Assembly (NCBI GenBank): GCA_014843695.1
Contig: CM026401.1
Location: 31,720,067 to 31,784,066 of the forward strand
Length of the DNA stretch: 64,000 bases
From: Archivesica marissinica
Taxonomy: Eukaryota; Mollusca; Bivalvia; Venerida; Vesicomyidae
Direction of reading: 5' to 3'
Position 1 is the stretch's first letter. Each line of letters begins with the position of its first letter. This document shows, in pieces, positions 53,680 through 63,116 of the stretch. Position numbers and translations under genes: made by a program. A model generated the notes under the pieces. The model was given only the letters and a program-made list of their open reading frames with translations, ran no database searches and was not told where the DNA came from.

Positions 53680-55250
53680 CTGGGACAGTATGACACAGCA
53701 CCACGCCTCATATGACAGAGCACCACGCCTCGTATGACAGAGCACCACGCCTCGTATGACACAGCAACACGCCTCGTATGACACAGCACCACGCCTCGTA
53801 TGACAGAGCACCACGTCTCGTATGACAGAGCACCACGCCTCGTATGACACAGCATCACGTCTCGTATGACAGAGCACCACGCCTCGTATGACACAGCACC
53901 ACGCCTCGTATTACACAGCACCACGCTTCGTATGACAGAGCACCACGCCTCGTATGACACAGCACCACGCCTCGTATGACACATCACCATGTCTCGTATG
54001 ACAGAGCACCACATCTCGTATGACACAGCACCACGCCTCGTATTACACAGCACCACGCCTCGTATGACAGAGCACCACGCCTCGTATGACACAGCACCAC
54101 GCCCTGTATGACAGAGCACCACGCCTCGTATGACAGAGCACCACGCCTCGTATGACAGAGCACCACGCCTCGTATGATAGAGCACCACGCCTCGTATGAC
54201 ACAGCACCACGCCTCGTATTACACAGCACCACGCCTCGTATGACAGAGCACCACGCCTTGTATGACACAGCACCACGCCTCGTATGACACAGCACCGCGT
54301 CTCGTATGACAGAGCACCACGTCTCGTATGACACAACACCACGTCTCGTATGCCACAATACAACGCCTCGTATTACACAGGAACACGCCTCGTATGACAG
54401 AGCACAACGTCTCGTATGACACAGCACCACGTCTCGTATGACACAGCACCACGCCTCGTATGACACAGCACCACGTCTCGTACGACACAGCACCACGCCT
54501 CGTATGACACAGCACCACGTCTCGTATGACAGAGCACCACGTCTCGTATGACACAGCACCACCTCTATGACAACACCACGTCTCGTATGACAGAGCACCA
54601 CGTCTCGTATGACACAGCATCACGTCTCGTATGACACAGAACAACGTCTCGTATGACACAGCACCACGCCTCGTATGACACAGTACCACGCCTCGTATAA
54701 CACAGCACCACGCCTCGTATGACAGAGCACCACGCCTCGTATGACACAGCACCACGTCTCGTATGACACAGCACCACGCCTCGTATGACACAGCACCACG
54801 CCTCGTATGACACAGCACCACGCCTCGTATGACACAGCACCACGCCTCGTATGACACAGCACCACGCCTCGTATGACACAGCACCACGCCTCGTATGACA
54901 CAGCACCACGCCTCGTATGACAGAGCACCACGCATCGTATGACACAGCACCACGCCTCGTATGACAGAGCACCACGCCTCGTATGACACAGCACCACGCC
55001 TCGTATGACACAGCACCACGCCTCGTATGACACAGCACCACGGTTCGTATGACAGAGCACCACGTCTCGTATGACACAGCAACACGCCTCGTATGACAGA
55101 GCACCACGCCTCGTATGACACAGCACCACGTCTCGTATGACACAGCACCACGCCTCGTATGACACAGCACCACGTCTCGTATGACACAGCACCACGCCTC
55201 GTATGACACAGCACCACGCCTCGTATGACATAGCACCATGCCTCGCACAC
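53680..55250. repeat. 22-bp tandem array (about 71 copies)
   Basis: Monomer of 22 bp, cctcgtatgacacagcacca plus cg, with alternating variants tctcg/cctcg and cagag/cacag. Every minus-strand frame is open in the consensus (3 x 22 bp), giving long RGVVLCHTRRGAVSYEAWC-type frames that are not considered genes. Point variants cluster in the left half (53.7-54.6 kb), while 54.78-54.92 kb is nearly homogeneous. Confidence 0.95.
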
Positions 55251-55293
55251 AGAAGAAGACAATGAACAGCATATACTTTGCTGACAGTCTCAC

Positions 55294-55360
55294 CAGTGCG
55301 TGTGTTGGTGATGCTTGAATGTTGTTTGGTCTTGGGATCATACACACCAACCCCGGTCTC
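55294..55360 (-). CDS. possible internal exon (67 bp), unknown gene
   Basis: Minus strand, preceded by ttccttgcacag and followed by a donor (CTG|gtgaga). In one frame it reads ETGVGVYDPKTKQHSSITNT plus RT. If spliced to the candidate at 53520-53577, the frame stays open. The 22-bp array would then lie entirely inside the intron. Product unknown; the case rests only on splice-site quality and joint openness. Confidence 0.3.
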
Positions 55361-55661
55361 CTGTGCAAGGAATTAATGTCTAAATAGATAGTACCATGGT
55401 TACGATATCGTTTCAACGAAGTTGCTCTGTCATTATAACTCTTTTCAGTTGTGTTCATCAATGAGAATGCGAGTTCCGCCTAACACGTACACGTTTGTCA
55501 TTCCCAGTTCATCATTAAGAAATTGTGAGTGATATTCATGCAACTAACATATGCATCTTTAATGTTCAAAATATAATAACAAAGATCTGCATGATGCCAG
55601 GAACCTATATAGAAAACAAAACGATACCGATGATGCTACGTAAATATCCCACCTACGTTAA
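55361..55661. other. single-copy sequence, nothing recognised
   Basis: About 300 bp without repeat or open frame of note. Confidence 0.4.
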
Positions 55662-55844
55662 CATCACGTAGCCACACTGAGGAAAATGAGGCACTTGCCT
55701 CGGTTAGAATTTGGCAAGTAACGCCATGTATAGGAACACACTGATAAAACTGCCTTAAGAATGTACAGACAAGCATCCACACACATTAATCGGAGGTGGG
55801 GGTGGGGTCGCCTCGGTTATTTTCAGATTCTGGCTACGGCACTG
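55662..55844. mobile_element. short TIR element (about 183 bp)
   Basis: Left end catcacgtagccacactgag and right end, opposite strand, cagtgccgtagccagaatct share CGTAGCCA and a following AAAAT. The CAGTGCCGTAGCCAG end is of the hAT/P-like type I know from many MITEs. The interior is a short sequence with two cctcggtta stretches and a ggtgggggtggggtc run. The inverted repeats are imperfect, so the boundaries are approximate. Confidence 0.45.
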
Positions 55845-56507
55845 GCCATGGAAGCTTTAATTTCGTAAAGAGTAAATGTATATTAATGTTGTTTGAAAAT
55901 ACTATAGCATATAATTATATCGAAAATGACAGTCTTATTTCATTTAACAAAATAAAGAGAACAAAAGTTATGTCAATTCTTCCGAACTTCTGGACCAACC
56001 CTTGTTACATGCAGATTTGGACTAGTAAATTATAGGCTATATGGGGGTAGGGTAGGTATGTCAACAATTCTCGAAACACACTATACAAGCCTAAGCATGT
56101 TTTTATATAGTTTAATATCGAAGTATTAAGTGTACCAGATGAGATTGTATGGTTTTGTGCTAAGTTTTAGTCTTCAAGGGAAATCTAAAACTAATAAATT
56201 GAGCGACAAATGACCAAAAACCACATAATAAAACACCCCTCGAAATGTTTTCAGTTGAACTTGTCCTAGGATTACACGATTTTCAAAGAACTTGTGTGAG
56301 CGGGTAAAGTTTACACATCGCTCACATCGAGGGTGAATAAGCTCAACCATCTAAACTCGACACTTATGAAATGGAAGAGCTGAAGAGGTGATGTTGCATT
56401 TTGCGGTGACCGTACGGTGTTCTACTCTGCATCTGGGAGGTAAGTTTCTATGTTCTATTTAGTAAGTTTCTATGTTATATTTAGTAAGACAGGAAACTTC
56501 TCAGCAA
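55845..56507. other. single-copy AT-rich sequence, nothing recognised
   Basis: About 660 bp. An open frame at 55796-56035 overlaps the TIR element and has no recognisable domain. The doublet agtaagtttctatgtt(c/a)ta at 56440-56478 is a 20-bp tandem duplication. Confidence 0.4.
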
Positions 56508-56690
56508 CTGACCATTTCAACACAGTAGTAGAGCGTCGGATTTGGAATCGAACGATCCCGGGTTCGATACTCGGTCAGGCCACGTATGTAGTGTCATTGA
56601 GCAAGGCACCTCACACACATTGCTTAGTACTGGTTAATCGCTTAGGTCGGCTAAGCCTGCCCAGGAAAAATGTCTAGGTCCCCGACATAC
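56508..56690 (+). mobile_element. tRNA-derived SINE (plus strand)
   Basis: The first 71 bases keep a tRNA shape: acceptor ends ctgacc and ggtcag pair, the T arm ccggg-ttcgata-ctcgg pairs at all five positions, and box A-like tagtagagcgtcgg precedes a loop with formal anticodon TGG. The anticodon stem is degenerate. The body gagcaaggcacctcacacac matches the core of the SINE at 37945-38093. It is taken as a SINE and not a tRNA gene because of the stem mismatches and the SINE body. Confidence 0.65.
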
Positions 56691-56744
56691 ATATTTTCTT
56701 GGGTGTTCCTCGTATTATTGTGAATGTTGTTCAGACCAACCCTT

Positions 56745-56872
56745 TCAAGCCCAACATCGCCCCACCCCTACAGTCTCAACATAGCTCCACCCCTCTAGTC
56801 TCACCCGCCCCTCCAGTCTCAACATAACCCCACCCCTCCAGTCCCAACATAGCCCCACCCCTCTATTTGAAA
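56745..56872. repeat. C-rich tandem repeat of about 26 bp (about 5 copies)
   Basis: Irregular copies of agtctcaacatagccccacc plus cctc. The minus strand is G-rich (GGGG runs). Confidence 0.8.
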
Positions 56873-57048
56873 TCGACATGTGTGATTCTCCCACCGTTTC
56901 TGTACAATGGCTTTTACATGTAAGAACTAGCGATACATCAAAACCGGTCATAATTGCATGTTGAAATGTTGTCAAATCTAACGTTTTCGGAGTCTAGCTG
57001 TCTGTGATATTAATGCTTTCAATGTTCATTTGGTGAAATATAAATCTA

Positions 57049-57290
57049 CTGTCCATATTCGCCTGTAAGAAGAGTTCTGTACCACAAGATTATGGCCTCA
57101 AAGTGGCTTCCCGTCTTATAAGCGAGTGCTAAAAAAATGTGATCCATGATTACGTTTTATAAAAAGAAAGCACTCTTAACACTGAACATTTCTTCAACTT
57201 GCAATGGACATACGTGCAATTTATACTTGTGTCTTGGTGTCCATTTTATCAACCTGTTTTATATGTGAGTGCATGCCAAAATCCACAGAT
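57049..57290. mobile_element. second copy of the 40621-41172 TIR element, shorter
   Basis: Shares tcgcctgtaagaag, caagattatgg, aagtggcttc and, at the other end, tccattttatcaacctgttt with tatatgtgagtgcatgc, in the same order as the copy at 40621. The 44-bp repeat is absent. Ends are diverged. Confidence 0.5.
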
Positions 57291-57379
57291 TGTTGGCCAA
57301 TTGCTTTGAAATGCCTCTAAAATGTACTAGATATTGACAAATATGTTGAAAATAGCAATAAAAAGCACCGTCGCAACAC

Positions 57380-57396
57380 TATATATATATATATAT
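57380..57396. repeat. TA microsatellite
   Basis: Run of about eight TA dinucleotides. Confidence 0.9.
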
Positions 57397-57494
57397 TATT
57401 AGCCCAACTACGATGTTTAGAAATCTTGAATTTTAAACGGTATTGTTAATTATTGAATAGATTATAGAATCGGATCGACCATAAGGAATGAATG

Positions 57495-57965
57495 GGGGTT
57501 TGCTATGGACAATTTCTAGAGATTCTAGGAAAAGCATGCTATGGACAATTTCTAGGGATTCTAGGAAAAGCATGCTATGTGGGATTCTAGGAAAGGCATG
57601 CTATGACAACTTTCTTGGGATTCTAGGAAAAGCATGCTATGGACAACTTTCTTGTGATTCTAGGAAAAGCATGCTATGGACAAACAACTTTCTTGGGATT
57701 CTAGGAAAAGCATGCTATGGACAACTTTCTTGGGATTCTAGGAAAAGCATGCTATGGACAACTTTCTTGGGATTCTAGGAAAAGCATACTATGGACAACT
57801 TTCTTGGGATTCTAGGAAAAGCATGCTATGGACAACTTTCTTGGGATTCTAGGAAAAGCATGCTATGGACAACTTTCTTGGGATTCTAGGAAAAGCATGC
57901 TATGGACAACTTTCTTGGGATTCTAGGAAAAGGATGCTATGGACAACTTTCTTGTGATTCTAGAA
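57495..57965. repeat. 37-bp tandem array (about 13 copies)
   Basis: Monomer of 37 bp, gattctaggaaaagcatgct then atggacaactttcttgg. Contains the palindrome AGCATGCT. The first three copies are diverged or shortened (atttctagagattc, a 40-bp deletion-like copy, and one with an extra acaa). Confidence 0.93.
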
Positions 57966-58206
57966 AATAATTGCATCAATGATTGCATTTTTGTAACTTT
58001 TGTTCCCTCCAAAATTGTGTCACCTAATTTCGCGACCAAAATAAGCCAAGGTCAAACATGACTAATGTGATAGTGCCCCTTCTGCAAAACATATGTACAT
58101 ACAACTCTTGGATGCTCTGACAATCTGTTCAATCCTTATGGATCTCAATAAATAATGTATTCTAAAGATTCATTAATTAACCATACATTTTTAAACTATA
58201 CAACGT
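57966..58206. other. single-copy sequence, nothing recognised
   Basis: About 240 bp, AT-rich, no repeat or gene. Confidence 0.4.
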
Positions 58207-58313
58207 TAAAGCAACACTACATCGGTGAAAACGCAAATTTCTGCAGAATGTAATTTGCTGTTATAAGGTATAGTTTTTTTCCAAATATTTGACTCAAAAA
58301 CTTAGTATTTCAA
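58207..58313. mobile_element. left-end fragment of the 570-1072 TIR element family
   Basis: ttaaagcaacactacatcgg and the following 85 bases align with 570-676 (gtgaaaac, aaatatttg.ctcaaa, gtatttcaac). Similarity stops exactly at gtatttcaac, where the LINE 5' sequence begins, so the LINE appears to have inserted into this element. The right half of the element is not found on the far side of the LINE. Confidence 0.6.
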
Positions 58314-58352
58314 CGGTGGTGCCCTCTTCTGTTGAACATCAAAACAATAACC

Positions 58353-59557
58353 ATGGCTTCCCAAAATTCCCTAAAACGACCACGACCATCAGACGATTCA
58401 GAAATACCACTTAAAGCGTATCCAAAATTCTTCATTATTGAATCAGAAATGCATGAAAAAAAATTGGCTCACTATCTCCATTTGTTATCGAAAAATCATT
58501 GGAAAGTTTAATTGGATCACCAAAATCTGTAAAAAAACTAAGAAACCAAACGTTACTTGTTGAAACTAAATCCAGATCACAAACTGAAAATATTTTAAAA
58601 ATAAAACAAATATACGACATTGATGTTACTATAACGGAACACAGATCTCTAAACAGTTCCAAAGGTATAATCAAAGATCACATTTTAAAAGGAGTCTCGA
58701 ACGAAGATATTGTTAAAAATTTAACTCCACAAGGCGTCACTCGAGCTAAAAGATTCATGTACAAAAAAGACGGCCAATTTTTTGAAACTAATACAATTTT
58801 ATTAACCTTCAACAACACAGTTATTCCACCAAATCTGAAAATCTTTTATAGAATTATAAATGTCGAATTATATATACCAAATCCACTTCGATGTTTCAAC
58901 TGCCAAAAATTTGGCCACCATGAAGACAACTGTAAAATTACAAAATACTCCATTTGTGAAAATTGTGGTATGGGTGAAAACGATCACCTTACCGCAAATT
59001 GCCCCAATCAATCAAAATGCGTAAACTGTAAAAAAGATCACATCTCAAAATCAAACAAATGCGAAACTTGGATAAAAGAAAAAGAAATCATGAAAATAAA
59101 GTGCTCACAAAATATCTCTTACTTCGAAGCAAGGAAAATTCAGGAACATAAACCAGATATATCATATTCTAAAATAGTTCAATCAGCAATAAATAAGCCA
59201 ATAATGAAAAATGCATACACTCAAACTGAAATTATTACTGAAATTATTACCGAAAAATCCGAAGCCAAAAACAGTTCCAATGACAAAACAAAAACTCACT
59301 TATCTTCTCAATCCTCATCCCAATCAACATCTCGTAAATCCCGATCAACATCTGTTATTAAATCAAACTCATCACAGAGTAAAACGAACCAACAAAAAAA
59401 CCCAAATAAACCAAATGGACCTAGCAACCTGAAACAAAACTCAGATAGACCACCGAAGGGATCAGTGGATCCCATAAAACAATCGAATAAATTCTCTTCA
59501 TTAGAACATGAAGACATGGAGCTGGTACCAGATCCACCTCCAAACACTAAAATGTAA
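58353..59557 (+). CDS. LINE ORF1 protein (Gag-like, three CCHC knuckles), with one frameshift
   Basis: The likely start is ATG at 58353 (MASQNSLKRPRPSDDSEIPL, a basic N-terminus), in frame to an A8 run at about 58456. There the frame is lost by one base and resumes as SPFVIEKSLESLIGSP; the longest uninterrupted ATG frame begins at 58499 (352 codons). In that frame the first 125 residues resemble the nucleic-acid binding fold of I/Jockey ORF1 proteins, with RSLNSSKG (49-56) and VELYIPNPLRCFNC (122-135). Zinc knuckles follow: C132-x2-C-x4-H-x4-C145, C153-x2-C-x6-H-x4-C168 and C174-x2-C-x3-H-x6-C188. A Ser/Lys/Asn-rich, probably disordered tail comes next. ORF1 proteins coat the element RNA in a ribonucleoprotein. 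ORF2 begins 40 bp downstream. Confidence 0.85.
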
Positions 59558-59597
59558 TCTTTTTATGTACCATTTTTTAATCTTCTCTCCGTAAATA

Positions 59598-60420
59598 ATG
59601 GATAAGAATAATACAATAATACAATGGAACTGTCGGGGACTAAAAGCAAACTATAATGAGATTTTAATACTTATATCTCTGCTTTCACCAAATATCCTTT
59701 GTTTGCAAGAAACTTTCCTAAAATCGACTGACAATATATATTTTAAAGATTTTATCATGTTTAATTTTATAAATAATGATTGTCAAAAGGCATCTGGTGG
59801 ATCATCCATTCTCATAAAAAAGACTGTTCCACATGTCATCCAAACATTTTCTTAGATTTTGAATGGTCCGTACATGATGACCTACATGGAAGTGACCACT
59901 TCCCAATCGTAATCACAGAAATAAACAAATCAAAAGATGAATTTTACCCACAATGGAATCTACAAAAAGCTAATTGGGAAAAATTCCAAATTTTATGCAG
60001 AGAACATTTGATATTGGAAAAGATTGGGAACGAGGATCAAATCACCTCGTTTTCGAATTCACTTTTAAAAATTTCAACGGAATGCATTCCGAAATCCTCT
60101 ACATCTTCTAAAAGAATTAGACCATGGTTTAATGACGATTGTAAAAATGTTATAAATAAACGAAAGAATGCATTGCGTAAATTTAATAAAACCCCCACAA
60201 AAGCAAATCTCTTAAACACACAAATTACACGAGCAAAAGCTCGAAGAACTATAAAAAATGCAAAACGCACTTCATGGCAAAAATATGTATCTACTATAAA
60301 CTCTAATACATCAATGAAAAGGGTTTGGAATATGGTAGCAAAAATAAATGGCAAGAGGAAAAGCTCAAAAATTGTTCATCTAAATACATCTAATAATAGA
60401 ACCCATTTAACAAAAAGACA
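59598..60420 (+). pseudogene. LINE ORF2, endonuclease part with internal deletion
   Basis: ORF2 starts at ATG 59598. Its opening has the APE-type endonuclease features: IIQWNCRGLK (N11) and ILCLQETFLK (E38), then GGSSILIKK. At about 59848 the sequence jumps from HVIQTF to LDFEWSVHDDLHGSDHFPIV in another frame. The S-D-H motif near 59890 is the end of the domain, so the middle, with the G-D-F-N and following catalytic elements, is missing (about 100-120 residues by comparison with family length). A basic linker to the RT follows (residues such as RPWFNDDCKNVINKRKNALR). At 60413-60417 an A5 run shifts the frame once more. The enzyme that nicks target DNA is therefore not functional. Confidence 0.85.
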
Positions 60421-61985
60421 TATCCAATGTTTTAGGTGAAAACTTTCAAAACAACTTTTCAACATCAAACTATAATGAGAAGTTTCAGAAATTTAAAACT
60501 GAGAAAGAGAAAGAAAAAATTGATTTTCATTCTAGAAATGAAGAAAAATATAATCTACCATTCAATATGTCAGAACTCGAAACTGCTCTACAAAGAACAA
60601 AAGAAACGGCCACAGGTCCAGATCAAATCCATTATCAAATTATAAAACATTTACCAAATAATGCAATGATAACTCTTTTAGATATTTTTAATATGACTTG
60701 GGAAAGTGAGAACTTTCCCAAAGAATGGAGTGAAGCCATAATCATTCCTATTCCCCAACCAGGAAAAGATCATACAAATCCCACAAATTATCGTCCCATC
60801 GCACTAACTAGTTGTCTATGTAAAACCATGGAGAGAATGATTAACGATAGACTTGTTTGGTTCTTGGAATCAAACAGTTTGATTACGAGTTACCAAACGG
60901 GTTTTCGGAAAAATAAATGTACAACTGATCATCTAGTAAGACTAGAAACTTATATTCGTAATGCCTTCATCAAAAAAGAACATTTGGTAGCAGTTTTTTT
61001 CGATTTAGAAAAGGCATATGATACCACATGGAAATATGGTATTCTCAAAGATTTACACGATTTTGGTCTGAAAGGCCACTTGCCAAATTTTATTGCCAAT
61101 TTTTTATCAAATAGAAATTTTAAAGTAAGAATTGGCTCAACGCTCTCCGATACATACAAACAAGAGCAAGGGGTGCCTCAAGGTAGTATTTTATCCCCGA
61201 CACTTTTTAATATTAAAATAAATAGCATTGTGAAATGTTTAAACGAAACAGATTGCTCCTTATATGTAGATGATTTTGTAATGTTCTACAAATCTAAAAA
61301 TATGGAAACCATTGAACAAAAACTCCAACAATGTCTAAATAAACTTGAAGATTGGGCAAACAAAAATGGTTTCAAATTCTCTAAAATTAAAACTCAATGC
61401 GTACATTTCTGTCAATTGAGAGGATTACATCCAGATCCAAATTTAAAAATTTACGGTTCACAAATTCCTGTAGTAGAAGAAGTAAAATTCCTAGGACTTA
61501 TATTTGACAAAAAATTAACATTCATACCTCATATAAATTATCTACGGACGAAATGTCTAAAAGCTCTAAATATTTTGAAGGTGCTCTCCAATACAAATTG
61601 GGGAAGCGATTGTCCAGTTCTTATAAATCTATACAGATCACTTATCCGTTCCAAACTGGATTACGGATCCATTGTGTATGGATCGGCGAGAAAATCCTAC
61701 TTGAAAAAGTTAGATACAATACATCATCAAGGTCTACGACTGGCTCTAGGAGCTTTTCGCACATCTCCCATAGAAAGCTTATATGCTGAAACAAATGAAC
61801 CCTCTTTATACATACGGAGAGAGAAACTCTCGTTACAATATACAACCAAACTAGCTGCAAATCCCAAAAATCCTGCATTCAATTGCGTTTTCGAGCCTAA
61901 AAACAAAATAGTTTACGGAAACTCTCCATCCGCCATAAAACCACTAGGTCTCCGTATTAAACCATTATTAGTAGAAGCAAAATAG
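60415..61985 (+). CDS. LINE ORF2, reverse transcriptase domain
   Basis: Continuous frame from about 60415 (DISNVLGENF) to TAG at 61983-61985. The first ATG is 60567, and residue numbers below use it, but the real protein is continuous with the endonuclease. Motifs in order: ATGPDQIHYQII (15-26), PIPQPGKD and NYRPIALTS (62-82), YQTGFRKNKCTTDH (109-122), the catalytic FFDLEKAYD (144-152), GVPQGSILSP (202-211), the active-site YVDD (233-236) and VKFLGLIFD (306-314). All three metal-binding aspartates (D146, D235, D236) are present, so the domain itself looks intact. It copies element RNA at a nicked target site (target-primed reverse transcription) in the nucleus. The stop at 61983 results from a one-base loss in an A run; coding continues in the next frame as RNase H. 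Confidence 0.93.
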
Positions 61986-62947
61986 ATACAACAATTATAC
62001 AAGAAAACAAGTTGTTAAATAAAGAACCGTGGACTTTGACTACCCCAAACATTATTTTAGATCTTCATTTGTATGAGAATAAGAAAAGTGAAACTAGTCC
62101 AGATATTTTTAAAACAAAATTTTTAGAAATAAAATCTAAATATAAAGATTATATATCCATCTACACAGATGGCTCAAAAAGACTTGAAAAGGTTGCATGT
62201 GCAGCAGTTACCCATACTAAATCAAGTACTGTAAGATTACCTGATGACAGTTCAATTTTCTCTGCAGAAACACAAGCTATCGACCTAGCTCTTTCCCTTA
62301 TAACGTTTAACGAAAACGACAAATTTATTATATTTTCCGACTCTTTGTCGGTTTTAACATCTCTCAAACAACCAAACCATTCCAACCCCCTAATTCAACA
62401 AATCTTTAAAAGATACATATCTATTAGCTCCTCAAAAACCGTTGTTTTTTGTTGGATTCCCAGTCATATAAACATACGAGGAAATGATGAAGCTGATTTT
62501 CTAGCAAAGTCTGCTTTAGACTTGCCAATAACAAACTCTAAAATACCGCATACGGATTTAAAATCCAATATTAGGAAATATGTCGATAGTAAATGTCAAA
62601 TAAATTGGGACAATCAAGTTGGAAATAAATTACATGAAATTAAACCCATATTTTCAAGTACATATCGTACAAAACTAAACCGAAAAGAACAAGTTCGTTT
62701 GACTCGGTGTCGTATTGGACACACTTGGATTACACATTCTTATATTTTAAATGCAGAAGAACAACCCATATGTATTCCTTGTGATGAGATATTCACAGTG
62801 AAGCACTTTTTGCTCCACTGTGCCGACCTCATCTTTACAAGAAATGCATACTTTAATACAAATAGTATACAAGAATTATTCGATTCAGTACTGCCAAGTA
62901 CAATATTAGGTTTTTTAAAAGAAACTCACCTTATAAATAGATTATAA
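61976..62947 (+). CDS. LINE ORF2, RNase H domain and C-terminal zinc finger
   Basis: Reading resumes one frame on, at SKIDTTIIQENK, and runs to TAA at 62945-62947. There is no ATG at the start because it is the C-terminal part of ORF2. Numbering from 62012: YTDGSK (D53), AETQAI (E86), IFSDSLS (D110) and SHINIRGNDEADFLAK (H152, D159) give the four catalytic acids of RNase H1-type folds. A C-terminal C254-x2-C-x7-H-x4-C270 follows (CIPCDEIFTVKHFLLHC), as usual at the end of I-group ORF2. RNase H removes the RNA strand of the RNA:DNA hybrid. All key residues are present. Confidence 0.92.
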   Translation, partial: SKIDTTIIQENKLLNKEPWTLTTPNIILDLHLYENKKSETSPDIFKTKFLEIKSKYKDYISIYTDGSKRLEKVACAAVTHTKSSTVRLPDDSSIFSAETQAIDLALSLITFNENDKFIIFSDSLSVLTSLKQPNHSNPLIQQIFKRYISISSSKTVVFCWIPSHINIRGNDEADFLAKSALDLPITNSKIPHTDLKSNIRKYVDSKCQINWDNQVGNKLHEIKPIFSSTYRTKLNRKEQVRLTRCRIGHTWITHSYILNAEEQPICIPCDEIFTVKHFLLHCADLIFTRNAYFNTNSIQELFDSVLPSTILGFLKETHLINRL

Positions 62948-63046
62948 TGCAACTTATTGTGATTATCAAGTATATATATTATTTAAAATGTAACCTTTTA
63001 ACATAGATCACGTTTTTTAAACAATTTTTATTTTTACAAATGTTTT

Positions 63047-63080
63047 CGACGCCACATGACCTTATTAGGTTGAGGCGTCG
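63047..63080 (+). other. 3' stem-loop of the LINE
   Basis: cgacgcc (63047-63053) pairs perfectly with ggcgtcg (63074-63080), and inside it gacc/ggtt pairs around ttatta. It lies about 25-40 bp before the AAAT tail. Such a 3' stem-loop is a known recognition element for the RT of several LINEs; its role here is inferred. Confidence 0.65.
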
Positions 63081-63116
63081 GTAAATAAGATATCGTCAAG
63101 ATATCCATTAAATAAA

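Noticed and set aside
53623..55461. Minus-strand frames of up to 347 codons (RGVVLCHTRRGAVSYEAWC type)
   Set aside because: Consequence of the 22-bp array, open in every minus-strand frame.
57488..57778. 96-codon plus-strand frame through the 37-bp array
   Set aside because: Repeat-derived, broken by irregular copies.
59598..62947. Intact, active LINE ORF2
   Set aside because: The endonuclease core is missing and two frameshifts interrupt the frame.
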